A stretch of 64,000 nucleotides of DNA, taken from positions 62,001-126,000 of the forward strand of contig DYNP01000007.1 of assembly GCA_020721005.1 (NCBI GenBank). Reading direction: 5' to 3'. A program made the position numbers and the translations under genes. This DNA comes from Thiomargarita sp. Lineage in GTDB: Bacteria > Pseudomonadota > Gammaproteobacteria > Beggiatoales > Beggiatoaceae. This document shows positions 1 to 10,543 of the stretch, one piece after another. The notes beneath the pieces are model-generated. The model did no database searches and had not been told where the DNA came from. It saw only the letters and a program-made list of their open reading frames with translations. Within the stretch, counting starts at the first letter, position 1, and each line of letters begins with the position of its first letter.

Positions 1-23
1 TCTAACACTTCATCAACAACACC

Positions 24-386
24 ATGTTATTACGCCTATTACTGCTACTCATTCTGCTCAGTATCGCTTTCAGCATAATAGGCTATTGGCTATTTGAAAA
101 CAAACTCACGCGCCCCTTTCCCATCATCAACGACACCCACTACTTAGTCCTGCCTGGCAGCCATCTTTCCCAAGTGGCCATGGACCTTATGGAAAAAGAA
201 TTATTAGACTATCCCAGTGCATTAACTTGGGTCACCTTAGCCCGCCTCCAAGACCGGGCTCACCTGATCAAAGCCGGGCACTATATAATCCCGGTGGGCA
301 CCACCCCTCAAAAATTCCTTGACACTCTAATCAAGGGAGCTGTTTATTCCCAACCCATTCGACAACCCCCACCAACCCCCCGCTGA
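24..386 (+). CDS. MltG-like N-terminal fragment (truncated paralogue)
   Basis: The 120-residue product has an N-terminal membrane anchor (about residues 2-24). The rest resembles only the first ~120 residues of the complete MltG encoded just downstream: both share the run around 'IKAG.Y.I.VGTTPQK' and the following 'LI.G'. The catalytic transglycosylase domain is absent, and the reading frame ends in a proline-rich tail. The ATG at 24 has no clear Shine-Dalgarno sequence. The most likely explanation is a tandem duplication of mltG whose 3' part was lost, leaving a remnant. A functional membrane-anchored LysM-like stub cannot be excluded. The DNA has diverged from the intact copy, so the duplication is not recent. 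Confidence 0.55.
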   Translation: MLLRLLLLLILLSIAFSIIGYWLFENKLTRPFPIINDTHYLVLPGSHLSQVAMDLMEKELLDYPSALTWVTLARLQDRAHLIKAGHYIIPVGTTPQKFLDTLIKGAVYSQPIRQPPPTPR

Positions 387-641
387 CCACAGCATATCTG
401 TTTTATAAGTAAATTATAATAAGCACATGTAAGATAGGACTCCTGTTGTTCAATCCATCCCATATATATCTATTTAACCCACCCATAAAAATCCAAAAAT
501 GGTTCTATTGGCACCCTTACCTAAATTTAACTCTGCTCTAAAAGCCTGACAAACCTCCGGTCCCCCCTGCTGACCAAAAAACAGGGAAAACCCTTACCCC
601 ATCGCAACCCCACAAATGACCCTTTTGAAACCTTCAACTAA

Positions 642-1760
642 ATGACGTTAGTACCCCTCTTCTTAAAACAACTTTCCCCCTCGAAAAAACGTATTCTGCT
701 CAGCCTGATGTTGGGAATAATGTTGGGAATTACTATAGCAGGGACCCTTTACTGGACATATCAAGAATACCTGCTCAAACCTCTATCTTTAAGTCGGGAA
801 TGGCGCTATACTTTAGCTCCTAAAGCCACCCTTTCTGACCTTTCCCAAGAACTTATAGCCCAGGGACTGTTACCCCTATTACCTGCCTTAATGTGGGTGG
901 CACTGGCCCGCTTTGAAAACAAAGCCCATCGGATCAAAGCAGGAGAATATGCAATTTCAGTAGGGACCACCCCCCAAAAATTACTTGACCTGCTGATTCA
1001 AGGTAAAACGATTCACTATATCCTTACCATTCCCGAAGGCTGGACATTTCGCCAAATGATGGAAGCCATCCATGCCCATCCTATCCTATCTCACACCCTC
1101 GCTGGCCTAGACGATGCTGCAATCATGAAGAAGATCGGTCATCTGGGACAACATCCAGAAGGACGTTTTTACCCGGACACCTATCATTTTCCCAAGGGCC
1201 GATCCGATGTCGAACTCCTACAACGAGCCTATCGCATGATGGAAAAACAACTGGCCACAGCTTGGAAACAACGACATCGGGACCTGCCCTTGAAAACCCC
1301 TGATGAAGCGCTCATTTTAGCCTCTATTATTGAGAAAGAAACCGGGGCTCCAGAGGAACGTGCCCGAATTGCTGGCGTGTTTGTACGCCGATTACAAAAA
1401 GGCATGTTACTACAAACTGACCCCACCATAATTTACGCCTTAGGCAACCAATTTGATGGGAACATTCGCAAACGAGACCTGAAAGTAAACAGTCTCTATA
1501 ATACCTATGTCAACCCTGGCTTACCCCCCACCCCCATCGCTTTGCCAGGATATGCCGCCTTACAATCAGCCTTACAACCGGAATCGGGAAATGCCCTGTA
1601 TTTTGTCGCCACTGAAAACGGTCGCCACTACTTTTCAGCCACTTATGAGGAACATAACTGTGCTGTAAACAAATACCAGAGAAAGCGGCCGTTGACCAAA
1701 AACTGTCAACGTTACCCACAATTATTAGAAACAGACAAATCCCAACCACCACCTTCCTGA
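642..1760 (+). CDS. mltG: Endolytic murein transglycosylase MltG
   Basis: MltG is an inner-membrane lytic transglycosylase that cleaves nascent glycan strands in the periplasm and helps to end peptidoglycan polymerisation. The 372-residue length is normal for the family. A single transmembrane helix lies at about residues 19-38, a LysM-like region at about 50-130, and the YceG/MltG catalytic domain from about 130 to 350. The active-site segment 'LASIIEKETG' puts the catalytic glutamate at E231 (by analogy with E. coli E218), followed by the typical 'QTDPTIIYALG'. There is no obvious Shine-Dalgarno sequence. The gene converges on pheS with only 4 bases between stop codons. The usual neighbours pabC, tmk and holB are not seen. 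Confidence 0.95.
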   Translation: MTLVPLFLKQLSPSKKRILLSLMLGIMLGITIAGTLYWTYQEYLLKPLSLSREWRYTLAPKATLSDLSQELIAQGLLPLLPALMWVALARFENKAHRIKAGEYAISVGTTPQKLLDLLIQGKTIHYILTIPEGWTFRQMMEAIHAHPILSHTLAGLDDAAIMKKIGHLGQHPEGRFYPDTYHFPKGRSDVELLQRAYRMMEKQLATAWKQRHRDLPLKTPDEALILASIIEKETGAPEERARIAGVFVRRLQKGMLLQTDPTIIYALGNQFDGNIRKRDLKVNSLYNTYVNPGLPPTPIALPGYAALQSALQPESGNALYFVATENGRHYFSATYEEHNCAVNKYQRKRPLTKNCQRYPQLLETDKSQPPPS

Positions 1761-1764
1761 ACGG

Positions 1765-2841
<1,077 letters not shown>

Positions 2842-2908
2842 TTATCTGTCATGGGCTTACAATAGTCAAGTCCTTTTAAAAAATTGAAACATAAAACTAA
2901 AAACAATT

Positions 2909-4042
2909 CTATTGTCCAGTATCCACCAAAGGCAAAGTAAAATAAAATAAACTGCCTTGTTTAGGAACACTTTCTATTCCCACCTCCCCCTTTAACTTCT
3001 CAATCATCTGTTGCACAATGGACAGTCCCAAGCCATGTCCTTCTTCTCGACCGGTATGCAAACGTCTAAACGGGATAAACACCTGACTTTGCGCCTCTTC
3101 ACTCAAACCTTCCCCATTGTCTCGCACCCAAAAACAGGCCTGTCCATTGGGCAATGCAATCACACCCAATTCTATGACCGGGGGACTGCCCCCATATTTC
3201 AAAGCATTGCTGAGATAATTCACCCAAATTTCTTCCACCCAAATGGCTTCTCCCCACACCAAAGGCCATTGATTGGCCAGGATAATTTTTGCCCGATAAC
3301 TGTCGATCATTGTAACCAGCCGTTGCTGAATCACTTGTTTAACAATGTGGCCCATATTTAACTGTTGAATCTCAACTTTTTGCTGACAAGACACTCCCGC
3401 TAACATAAGTAATGCATTGATAATATTGAACATTTTCCTGCTAGAATAAGCCATCATCTGCAATCTTTCCAAAGCCTTGGCATTGCCGGCACATTCACCC
3501 ATCAACACCTCACTTAAACTGACCAATGTGCTGAGTGGATTCTTCAAATCATGAGCCACGGTACGAGCAAAAGCATCCAATTCCTGATTGCGCTTTTCCA
3601 ATTGAGCCACTGATTCCTGCAAAAAATGATTTTGTTGTTCAATGTGTTGCTGCTGCCAACGCAATTGCAAGTGCATGTTTACCCTGGCCAACACTTCTTC
3701 ATGTTGAATAGGTTTGGTAATATAATCTGCTGCCCCCAATGCAAATCCTTTAACTTTATCCAAGGTTTCTGATAAGGCAGTCATAAAGATAATGGGAATA
3801 GATTGAGTGGCCGTTTGAGACTTAAGACGTTGACACACCTCAAATCCATCCAAATCAGGCATCATAATGTCCAATAAAATCAGGTCTGGATGAGCAGAAT
3901 CCACCCGTTTTAATGCTTGTTGACCATTGCGGGCTATCCACACTTCAAAACCATATTCCCGCAAAATATTTAAAAGAACTTTCACATTGTCTGGCGTGTC
4001 ATCCACAATGAGAATTTTAGGCTTACTGGTTGTTGTTTCCAT
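2909..4042 (-). CDS. REC-histidine kinase protein (receiver fused ahead of kinase)
   Basis: This protein is a cytoplasmic signalling protein with reversed hybrid order. A receiver domain comes first (about residues 7-125; phospho-acceptor D58 in '[13 protein letters not shown]'; 'KP' at the beta-5 end). A coiled coil follows, then a HisKA/HATPase kinase with the H-box '[12 protein letters not shown]' (H164), N-box 'NYLSNALKYGG', 'DNGEGL' and 'GHGLGLSIV'. There is no transmembrane segment. The ATG at 4042 is chosen. A TTG nine bases further upstream would overlap the stop of the upstream hybrid kinase, so the two genes are almost certainly co-transcribed and perhaps translationally coupled. 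A close paralogue lies at 12419-13528. No output domain is present, so signalling must pass by phosphotransfer or protein contact. Confidence 0.9.
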   Translation of the reverse strand: METTTSKPKILIVDDTPDNVKVLLNILREYGFEVWIARNGQQALKRVDSAHPDLILLDIMMPDLDGFEVCQRLKSQTATQSIPIIFMTALSETLDKVKGFALGAADYITKPIQHEEVLARVNMHLQLRWQQQHIEQQNHFLQESVAQLEKRNQELDAFARTVAHDLKNPLSTLVSLSEVLMGECAGNAKALERLQMMAYSSRKMFNIINALLMLAGVSCQQKVEIQQLNMGHIVKQVIQQRLVTMIDSYRAKIILANQWPLVWGEAIWVEEIWVNYLSNALKYGGSPPVIELGVIALPNGQACFWVRDNGEGLSEEAQSQVFIPFRRLHTGREEGHGLGLSIVQQMIEKLKGEVGIESVPKQGSLFYFTLPLVDTGQ

Positions 4043-4047
4043 AAAAT

Positions 4048-7000
4048 TCAATAAGTAAGAGGTATAAATTGTTTAACAATATTGGCAATTTGTTCATCTT
4101 TCAAATCATAAGCCAATTGCTGAATCTTTCTGGTAAACGGTTGCAAGTGTTGATCACCGTATTCCAATTGTTCCAGATAATCTAAAATACCAGTGATATT
4201 GCCTCTCATCGCCAATTCAAACAATACACTGGCCTGTTGGGGAGAAGGCATTTTCCCAGTGAAATTTTCAAGCATACCTTGTGAAATCAATGATTTACTT
4301 GTTGATAAAGAATGACTTGCAAACTGCCATTGTAAATGCAAATGCTGTTGTAAACAATCTAACAATTTTTCGGTATGGATAGGCTTGGCGATAAAATCAT
4401 CACAGCCAGCCGCCATACTTTGGGCCTGATGAAAATCGAAAGCACTGGCTGATATCGCAATCACAATGACTTGGGGGAAATTCTTTTTAATCTGCCGAGT
4501 TGCTTCAAAACCATCCATAATGGGCATGACCAAATCCATCAGCACCACTTCTGGCAAAACTTCAGACATCTTGTCCAAACATTCCTGACCATGACTGGCC
4601 TCAATGATCTTAAAATGTAAATCACTGAGTAAATTGACCAACACGGAACGATTTTCCCATTGGTCATCAACTACCAAAATAGTGATCGGTTTTTTCAAGT
4701 GAGGGGTGGGCATTTCATAACCGATGATCAAGGAGTCTTGAGGCTCAAAAATCATGGGGGGTTCCTGAGACACTTCGGGCAATTTCAACTCCATCCAAAA
4801 TAAGGTGCCTCGATTCACTATACTTTCCACATAAAGATGACTGCCCATCAATTCTACCAACTTTTTACTGATGGCTAAACCTAATCCGGTGCCTTGGGAA
4901 TGATAATCTCTTTCAGCAACTTGGGAAAAGGGTAAAAAGATTTTGAGTAAATCGTTGGCTGCAATGCCGATACCGGTGTCTTCCACTTGAAAACGAAGGA
5001 TTTCTTGGTGACGACTGATTTTAAAAGTTACCCCTCCCTGTTGGGTAAATTTAATTGCATTGCTCAAGAGATTGATAAGAATTTGTCGCAATCTAATCTC
5101 ATCCGCGCGGATAACTTTGGGCAAATTGGTCAATATTTGATAATGGAAAGAAATGTTTTTCTGTTCCGCCCGCATTTGGAATAATTCATTGATATTTTTC
5201 AAAAAACTTTCAAGGTAAAAATCTGTAGGAATCAATTCTAAACGATCAGCTTCAATTTTTGACAAATCCAATACATCGTTGATCAAAGTCAGTAAATATT
5301 CTCCACTGCGATGAATCACCGATAAACCATCTTGTTGGGCTGTGGTGAGTGAACTGTCGCGTTTGAGAATTTGGGTATAACCTAGAATGGCATTTAAGGG
5401 TGTGCGCAATTCATGACTCATGTTGGCCAAAAAAGCACTTTTGGCCCGATTAGCCACTTCAGCTGCTTCTTTGGCTTCGCGCAAATCAGTTTCGGTTTGT
5501 TTATGTTGGGTAATGTTGATCACGATGATAATGTAAGCTTGCACCTTGCCAGTTTGAGAATAGATAGCTGTGACTGATAGATCGCCCCAAAACACAGTGC
5601 TGTCCTTGCGAACAAAGCGTTTTTCTTCGCGCAAATACAGAATTTCCCCTTGAGCCAACTGTTCGTAATCTGTGGCATTTAAATGTACATCTTCTGGATG
5701 CACCAATTTTGAAAAATATGTGTTGATCAAATTTTCTTCTGAATAATCAGTCATTTGTATCCATTTATTGTTGACTTGAATTTGTCGCGTTTGATGATCT
5801 GTGAGAATAATGCCTACAGCGGCATTGTCAAAAATGGCTTTGAGACGGATTTCACTGCTTCTTAGAGAATCGACCATTTTTTTACGCTTAGTAATGTCTT
5901 GAGCCGTTCCCACCAAACGTAAAGGTTTGTTACCGGGACCTCGAATAAATTCCCCAAAGGCATGGACATAACGAACACTGTGATCTTGGCGCACGATACG
6001 AAAATCAATTTGATAAGGTTGTCGCCGGGTAATTGCTTGCTCTAAAGCGCAAAGTACCATTTCTCGATCTTCCGGGTGCAATCTCTGCTCAAAGGTCTCA
6101 TAAGTAAAATAGATTTCTTGAGGAGACAGTCCACAAATCCGGATGATTTCATCTGACCATTGTTGTTCTCCAGTAACAAGGTCCCATTCCCAATTGCCTA
6201 AGTGAGCAATTCTCTGGGCTTCAGACAGGCGCAATTGACTTTTTTGCAAAGCTTGCTCTGCTTGTTTTCGATTGGTAATATCTTGCATGATCCCAAGGAT
6301 TTGTTGTGGACAGCCGTTGGGTTGATGATTGAAAATAACTTCTCTGGCCCAAAACCATTGCCATTGACCTTGGATATGTTGTAGCCGATATTCGATTTCA
6401 ATAACTTTGTTTTCTCTCAAGGTGAGAAATTGTTGGTAGTGTTCCCTAAGTTTCGGTTGATCTTCTGGATGCAGCAGTTGGGTCAGTAAATGATAACCCG
6501 TGTTTTGAAAATCGGTTATGGAATGACCCAAAATATTTTTAATTTGAGGGCTCAGATAGGTGTATTTGTTCTCAAGTAAGTCGTAGATGTAGGTGATACA
6601 AGGTAACAAGTGATTGATTTTTTTGACTAAATATAGATTACTTTGACAGTCAATATGATTTTTGCAGCATTGGTTTACTGAGGAATTTTGCAAGAGAGAG
6701 TTGATGGGAATTGATTTAGAGGGAGGAGAATTGATGATTGAGTTAAGAGAAAGGGTTTGGAAGTGTTTTTGTTGGGATTTTTTTTGTTTGGCCAATTTTT
6801 GACGTTGGATGCTCAAGCTCAGCAAATTACTGAAAGTATTGAGAAAATGGAGTTCAGAGGTTGACCATGAGAATGAGGAATCACTGTTTTCAAGACCGAG
6901 TATTCCCCAGGGGATTTTTTTTATTTTGATGGGGAGAATGGCAATAGAGAGAATGTTGAGTTGGGTGAATTCTTCAAGCAATTCCGGAAAATGGTGTCGG

Positions 7001-7338
7001 TCTCCATAGTAGATGGCTTGTTCTCGGGCATGAATATCGAGCCAAAAACGAGTGAGCATCCAAAATCGATTGGATTCTTTGGAAAGGTAGGTGCCTTGGG
7101 GAAAGTGAGGGAGGTGGGTGCCAACAATTTTCCATCCTTGTTCATGTTTTTCAATGAGATAGGTCTGAGTTGCTCCGATGAGATGGTGTAATTCGGTGAG
7201 GATTTCTGGAATAGAATCACGCCAATGTAGGTTTTCGAGTAATTTTTGGGAAAACAGGTGCAGTGTTTCTAACAGGAGGTCGGGGTGGGGTGGATTGGTT
7301 AAGTGAATATCCTTGTTTAACGTGTCTTGAGTTTTCAT
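4048..7338 (-). CDS. GAF-PAS-PAS-PAS hybrid sensor histidine kinase
   Basis: This is a 1096-residue cytoplasmic hybrid kinase. Visible domains in order are an N-terminal GAF-like domain (about 30-180), three PAS/PAC units (about 245-360, 370-485, 495-610), HisKA with '[14 protein letters not shown]' (H642), HATPase with 'LLSNAIKFT', 'EDTGIGI' and 'GTGLGLAIS', then one receiver (about 895-1010, 'MDLVMPIMDGFEATRQ'). An alpha-helical tail of about 80 residues follows, without a recognisable HPt histidine. No membrane helices are present, so the input is probably a cytoplasmic ligand, redox state or light; the cofactor cannot be read from sequence. The start is supported by 'GAGGGGG' 5 bases upstream of the ATG. 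The downstream REC-kinase gene begins at its stop codon. Confidence 0.93.
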   Translation of the reverse strand: MKTQDTLNKDIHLTNPPHPDLLLETLHLFSQKLLENLHWRDSIPEILTELHHLIGATQTYLIEKHEQGWKIVGTHLPHFPQGTYLSKESNRFWMLTRFWLDIHAREQAIYYGDRHHFPELLEEFTQLNILSIAILPIKIKKIPWGILGLENSDSSFSWSTSELHFLNTFSNLLSLSIQRQKLAKQKKSQQKHFQTLSLNSIINSPPSKSIPINSLLQNSSVNQCCKNHIDCQSNLYLVKKINHLLPCITYIYDLLENKYTYLSPQIKNILGHSITDFQNTGYHLLTQLLHPEDQPKLREHYQQFLTLRENKVIEIEYRLQHIQGQWQWFWAREVIFNHQPNGCPQQILGIMQDITNRKQAEQALQKSQLRLSEAQRIAHLGNWEWDLVTGEQQWSDEIIRICGLSPQEIYFTYETFEQRLHPEDREMVLCALEQAITRRQPYQIDFRIVRQDHSVRYVHAFGEFIRGPGNKPLRLVGTAQDITKRKKMVDSLRSSEIRLKAIFDNAAVGIILTDHQTRQIQVNNKWIQMTDYSEENLINTYFSKLVHPEDVHLNATDYEQLAQGEILYLREEKRFVRKDSTVFWGDLSVTAIYSQTGKVQAYIIIVINITQHKQTETDLREAKEAAEVANRAKSAFLANMSHELRTPLNAILGYTQILKRDSSLTTAQQDGLSVIHRSGEYLLTLINDVLDLSKIEADRLELIPTDFYLESFLKNINELFQMRAEQKNISFHYQILTNLPKVIRADEIRLRQILINLLSNAIKFTQQGGVTFKISRHQEILRFQVEDTGIGIAANDLLKIFLPFSQVAERDYHSQGTGLGLAISKKLVELMGSHLYVESIVNRGTLFWMELKLPEVSQEPPMIFEPQDSLIIGYEMPTPHLKKPITILVVDDQWENRSVLVNLLSDLHFKIIEASHGQECLDKMSEVLPEVVLMDLVMPIMDGFEATRQIKKNFPQVIVIAISASAFDFHQAQSMAAGCDDFIAKPIHTEKLLDCLQQHLHLQWQFASHSLSTSKSLISQGMLENFTGKMPSPQQASVLFELAMRGNITGILDYLEQLEYGDQHLQPFTRKIQQLAYDLKDEQIANIVKQFIPLTY

Positions 7339-7487
7339 TAGTCCCCCTCATGAGAATGTTTAGGATAAAAAGGGCTAATGTAAGGTTAAAGTACAGTTGT
7401 GACAGGATTATTACATCTGTTGCGGATATTTGGATGTGTTTCTTTTTTTGTGTCTACAGGGGGGGGTAATAATTTGAGAAACATAGA

Positions 7488-7595
7488 AGTTACGCAGTTC
7501 AAATCTAATTTTCAATTTATTCAAAAAGTTAGTATTTTGAGCGATTTTTCGATATTTCAATAAAATCAATTGAATAACGATTCAACTGCGTAACT
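7488..7595. repeat. MITE-like element with 12-bp terminal inverted repeats
   Basis: The ends are perfect inverted copies: 'AGTTACGCAGTT' at 7488-7499 and its reverse complement at 7584-7595. The AT-rich interior continues with imperfect complementarity, so the whole 108 bases could fold into one long hairpin. No coding capacity is seen. The size and symmetry suggest a miniature non-autonomous transposable element; no clear target-site duplication was found. Confidence 0.5.
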
Positions 7596-7939
7596 CCTAA
7601 AACAATTGGATAATGATGAGGTGAGTTTATTTGCAGCACATTTAATTTTTTCCTTGCAGGAAATTCTATAAATTCTGATTCCGAAAATTAGTATGGTAGG
7701 ATGGGCGGAAGCACGTCGTGAAGTTTGAGTTGGTATGAATTTTGTCACACCGAAGCCTGTCAATGGAGGCTTAGTACTCAGAAATGATGGGGTTTGGTAG
7801 CGGGGGAAGACCGTGGCTAAAATGAAGGTCATGGGCGTGGGTCTACTCATCCTACTGTGCTTAAAAAAAGGAGGGGTTAGGAGTATCTTCGCTTAATTGA
7901 ATGGTATTTATCCTATCTATATAAGGTTATGCGTGCCAA
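7596..7939. other. Intergenic region without a supported gene
   Basis: Between the MITE-like repeat and the nuclease gene I see no credible coding sequence. A minus-strand reading frame at 7566-7850 runs into the repeat and looks like noise. 'GTAGGATG' near 7693 and its reverse complement near 7848 form a weak inverted pair around 160 bases apart, possibly the decayed ends of another small repeat. Confidence 0.4.
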
Positions 7940-8917
7940 TTATTTTGAGAGTTTCTCAATATGGGTCAGGAAATTATTTTCGTTGACCATAGTGACATCA
8001 AAGGTATTGGTCAATCCAGCTACTTTTTCGTCAGGCATTCCCAAAACCAATAGTAATGAATTGATTTTCTCTAATTTCAATTGTTTACGCAATGTGGAAT
8101 ATTTGTTGATGAATTGCCGAAATTCGCCTGATTTACATTCAATCCATAAAGGAATGGTACCGTTGATGAGAAAAAATAGATCAATTTCGTGCTGATCTCC
8201 ATTGGAAAAATAGACTTGAAAACCGCGCAGACATGAAAATTTGACTTTTTTATCAACCAGTAATGTCGCCACCTTCATCAATACATACCATTCTAACCAA
8301 TCGCCATCAAAAAAACGAGTGATTTTAGGCGCTGTTTGCAGCGAAACATGCACTCGTTTATTTGTTTTGTCGTGTGTATACCGAGTGATGAATGCACAGT
8401 CATATAACTCTTTGATAAAATGAGTGATGATCTGAGTGTTTTGTTGGGAATGAGCAGCAAGGTTTAAGGTGAATTTTCCATATTTGTGTTGGGCATGCTT
8501 AATTTTGGCACAGACTTCCCCCAAAATAGCATAATTATCGCCCAGCTCCACTGCGATTTCATCAAAAAAACCACTGATGTCCATTGCCTCATTATTGGGT
8601 TCAGCTTTGATTTGTTTTGCTTTAAACCATTGAATCACAGCATTATAATTTTCAAAAATTGGTGAAGAGGATAAATTGGCAAACGCATAACCACTTTTAG
8701 TTTTAGTCGCTTCATCACAGGTTAAGCGTACATTTTGCTTTAATTGTGAAACCTCTTCACGCAATTGCGATATTTCTTCAGACAAATCAGTCACGAAAGC
8801 GACTGTATCTTGTACATAAAGCAGGGTTTGACATGCAGGACACTTGGTTCGTTTCCCTTCATGTTGGTTGCCAATTTCACGAATAAATTCACAATGTGTA
8901 CATTTTACGATTGCCAT
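7940..8917 (-). CDS. Zinc-ribbon / coiled-coil / PD-(D/E)XK nuclease, Card1 (DUF1887)-like C-terminus
   Basis: The 325-residue product has a short zinc ribbon at its N-terminus (CxxC at C6/C9 and C26/C29), then a coiled coil (about 40-65) and a central helical, probably winged-helix, region. The C-terminal part carries a PD-(D/E)XK nuclease pattern: 'GDWLEWYV' (E209), 'HEIDLFF' (E244, D246) and 'WIECKSGE' (E260, K262). This is the arrangement seen in the nuclease half of Card1/Can2 (DUF1887) CRISPR-ancillary effectors, but no CARF domain precedes it. The start is uncertain: an ATG at 8956 and a TTG at 8983 are also in frame. I chose 8917 because the zinc ribbon begins just after it; none of the three has a good Shine-Dalgarno sequence. 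The gene follows nifA on the same strand. The function is unknown; DNA or RNA cleavage, perhaps in defence, is inference. Confidence 0.72.
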   Translation of the reverse strand: MAIVKCTHCEFIREIGNQHEGKRTKCPACQTLLYVQDTVAFVTDLSEEISQLREEVSQLKQNVRLTCDEATKTKSGYAFANLSSSPIFENYNAVIQWFKAKQIKAEPNNEAMDISGFFDEIAVELGDNYAILGEVCAKIKHAQHKYGKFTLNLAAHSQQNTQIITHFIKELYDCAFITRYTHDKTNKRVHVSLQTAPKITRFFDGDWLEWYVLMKVATLLVDKKVKFSCLRGFQVYFSNGDQHEIDLFFLINGTIPLWIECKSGEFRQFINKYSTLRKQLKLEKINSLLLVLGMPDEKVAGLTNTFDVTMVNENNFLTHIEKLSK

Positions 8918-8998
8918 GTCGGGTACCAGTTGATGTTGTTTGAATACTTGAATCATAGTGTATTCAAACAGGATTGAGGTCAAAGAAGGAATGGTTGC

Positions 8999-10531
8999 TT
9001 AAAGAGTCCTGACCTTAATGTTTAAGGTTTGAATGCGATAAGCAATTTGGCGCGGGGTCATGTCTAATAATCGGGCTGCTTTGGCTTGGACCCAGCCGGC
9101 TTGTTCCAAAGCTGCAATTACTCGTTCTCGTTCATCCAAACTGGGATCTTTCAGGTCCACTTTGGGTTGATTGGTGGAAGAGGTCAGGGGCAATTCATCT
9201 TCCAAACCGGTTAAGTTGATCACGGTGCGATCGATAACGCTTTGTTCGCAGAGAATGGCGGCTCTTTCTAAGCGATTTTCCAATTCCCGAACATTGCCTG
9301 GCCAGTTATGCCGCATGAGTAATCGAATGGCGCTTTCAGTCAGTTCCAAATGGCGTCCTTGTTTCTTGGCGATTTTGTCGACCAGAAAGTGAGCCAGGAG
9401 TGGAATGTCTTCGGGCCGTTCCCGTAAAGGCGGTAAAGTGATAGGCATGACATTGAGCCGGTAATAAAGGTCTTCTCGAAAGCGTCCTTGTTCCACTGCC
9501 GTTTCCAAGTCTGTGTTGGTGGCGGCAATGATGCGAACATCGATTTTTAGGGTACGATTGCCGCCCACTCGTTCAAATTCTCCTTCTTGTAGCACTCGCA
9601 ACAGTTTGGCTTGGAAAGAGGGAGAAATTTCGCCAATTTCGTCCAGGAATAAGGTGCCTCCATCTGCACGTTCAAAGCGTCCTTTGTGTTGATTGAGGGC
9701 ACCGCTAAAGGCACCTTTTTCATGGCCAAACAGTTCGGATTCCAGTAAATTTTCGGGTAGAGAGGCACAATTGACTTTGATGAACTGGTTATGATTGCGA
9801 GGGGAATTGTAATGAATGGCGTTGGCAATCAGTTCCTTGCCGGTACCGGTTTCTCCACGAATGAGCACGGTGGTGTCCCATTTGGCAACTTGTCGAATCA
9901 GTTCAAAAATCTTTTTCATGGGTGGAGATTGCCCAATCATGTTTTCAAATCCATAGTTTCCACGAACTGCGCGCCGCAATCGGTCTCGCTCATCAGTCAG
10001 GTCTTGGCGTTCCTTTTCAATTTCTCGAGCTTCGCGAATGCTTTGGGCAATGAGTTGGGCGACCATTTCGAGGAAACGGGCTCGTTCAGGCAGAAGTCCA
10101 TCGTTACCGGTAATGGGTTGGGCAGTTAATACTCCTATAGGAGCTTCTTCAATATGAATGGGAACGCCTATAAAAGGGAGTTGTGGGTCATAAAGTCCCA
10201 GTCTGCCTAGGAAACGGGGCTCTTCGGATATTTTTTCGATAATCAGGGTTTGCCCACTTTCTAGGACGGTACCAATGATACCTTCTCCTGGTCGATAACG
10301 CAGCATAGTATTGGGAAGTTGTCGTTCTCCACAGTAGATTGCACTGACGGTAAGTTCGCCATTATCGCCTTTTAAACTGACCATGCCATAGTGCATGCCG
10401 GTGCCATCATGCAAGACTTTGAGCACGGTTTCTAAGGTTTCTTGTAATTTGAGTGATCGATTGAGGACTTTACCCACCCTAAACAGGGATTCTAATTCTG
10501 CCTCAATTAAAGCCGCTCGATTAGATAACAT
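8999..10531 (-). CDS. nifA: Nif-specific sigma-54-dependent activator NifA
   Basis: NifA activates nitrogen-fixation promoters together with RNA polymerase-sigma54. Domains are an N-terminal GAF (about 20-165), an AAA+ central domain (about 197-430) with Walker A 'GETGTGKE' (226-233) and Walker B '[10 protein letters not shown]' (291-300), and a C-terminal Fis-type helix-turn-helix ending in '[19 protein letters not shown]', very typical of NifA. The sigma54-contact loop reads 'GAFSGA' (273-278) instead of the near-universal GAFTGA; codon AGC at 9704-9706 encodes the serine. The interdomain linker lacks a CX4C motif, as expected for the oxygen-tolerant class controlled by NifL. The Shine-Dalgarno sequence 'TAAGG' overlaps the nifL stop codon, suggesting translational coupling. 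Confidence 0.96.
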   Translation of the reverse strand: MLSNRAALIEAELESLFRVGKVLNRSLKLQETLETVLKVLHDGTGMHYGMVSLKGDNGELTVSAIYCGERQLPNTMLRYRPGEGIIGTVLESGQTLIIEKISEEPRFLGRLGLYDPQLPFIGVPIHIEEAPIGVLTAQPITGNDGLLPERARFLEMVAQLIAQSIREAREIEKERQDLTDERDRLRRAVRGNYGFENMIGQSPPMKKIFELIRQVAKWDTTVLIRGETGTGKELIANAIHYNSPRNHNQFIKVNCASLPENLLESELFGHEKGAFSGALNQHKGRFERADGGTLFLDEIGEISPSFQAKLLRVLQEGEFERVGGNRTLKIDVRIIAATNTDLETAVEQGRFREDLYYRLNVMPITLPPLRERPEDIPLLAHFLVDKIAKKQGRHLELTESAIRLLMRHNWPGNVRELENRLERAAILCEQSVIDRTVINLTGLEDELPLTSSTNQPKVDLKDPSLDERERVIAALEQAGWVQAKAARLLDMTPRQIAYRIQTLNIKVRTL

Positions 10532-10543
10532 AAAGCCGATACC

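Noticed and set aside
7566-7850. Minus-strand frame of 94 codons downstream of the hybrid kinase promoter
   Set aside because: It runs into the MITE-like inverted repeat, has no recognisable domain or Shine-Dalgarno sequence and has an amino-acid composition like random sequence.
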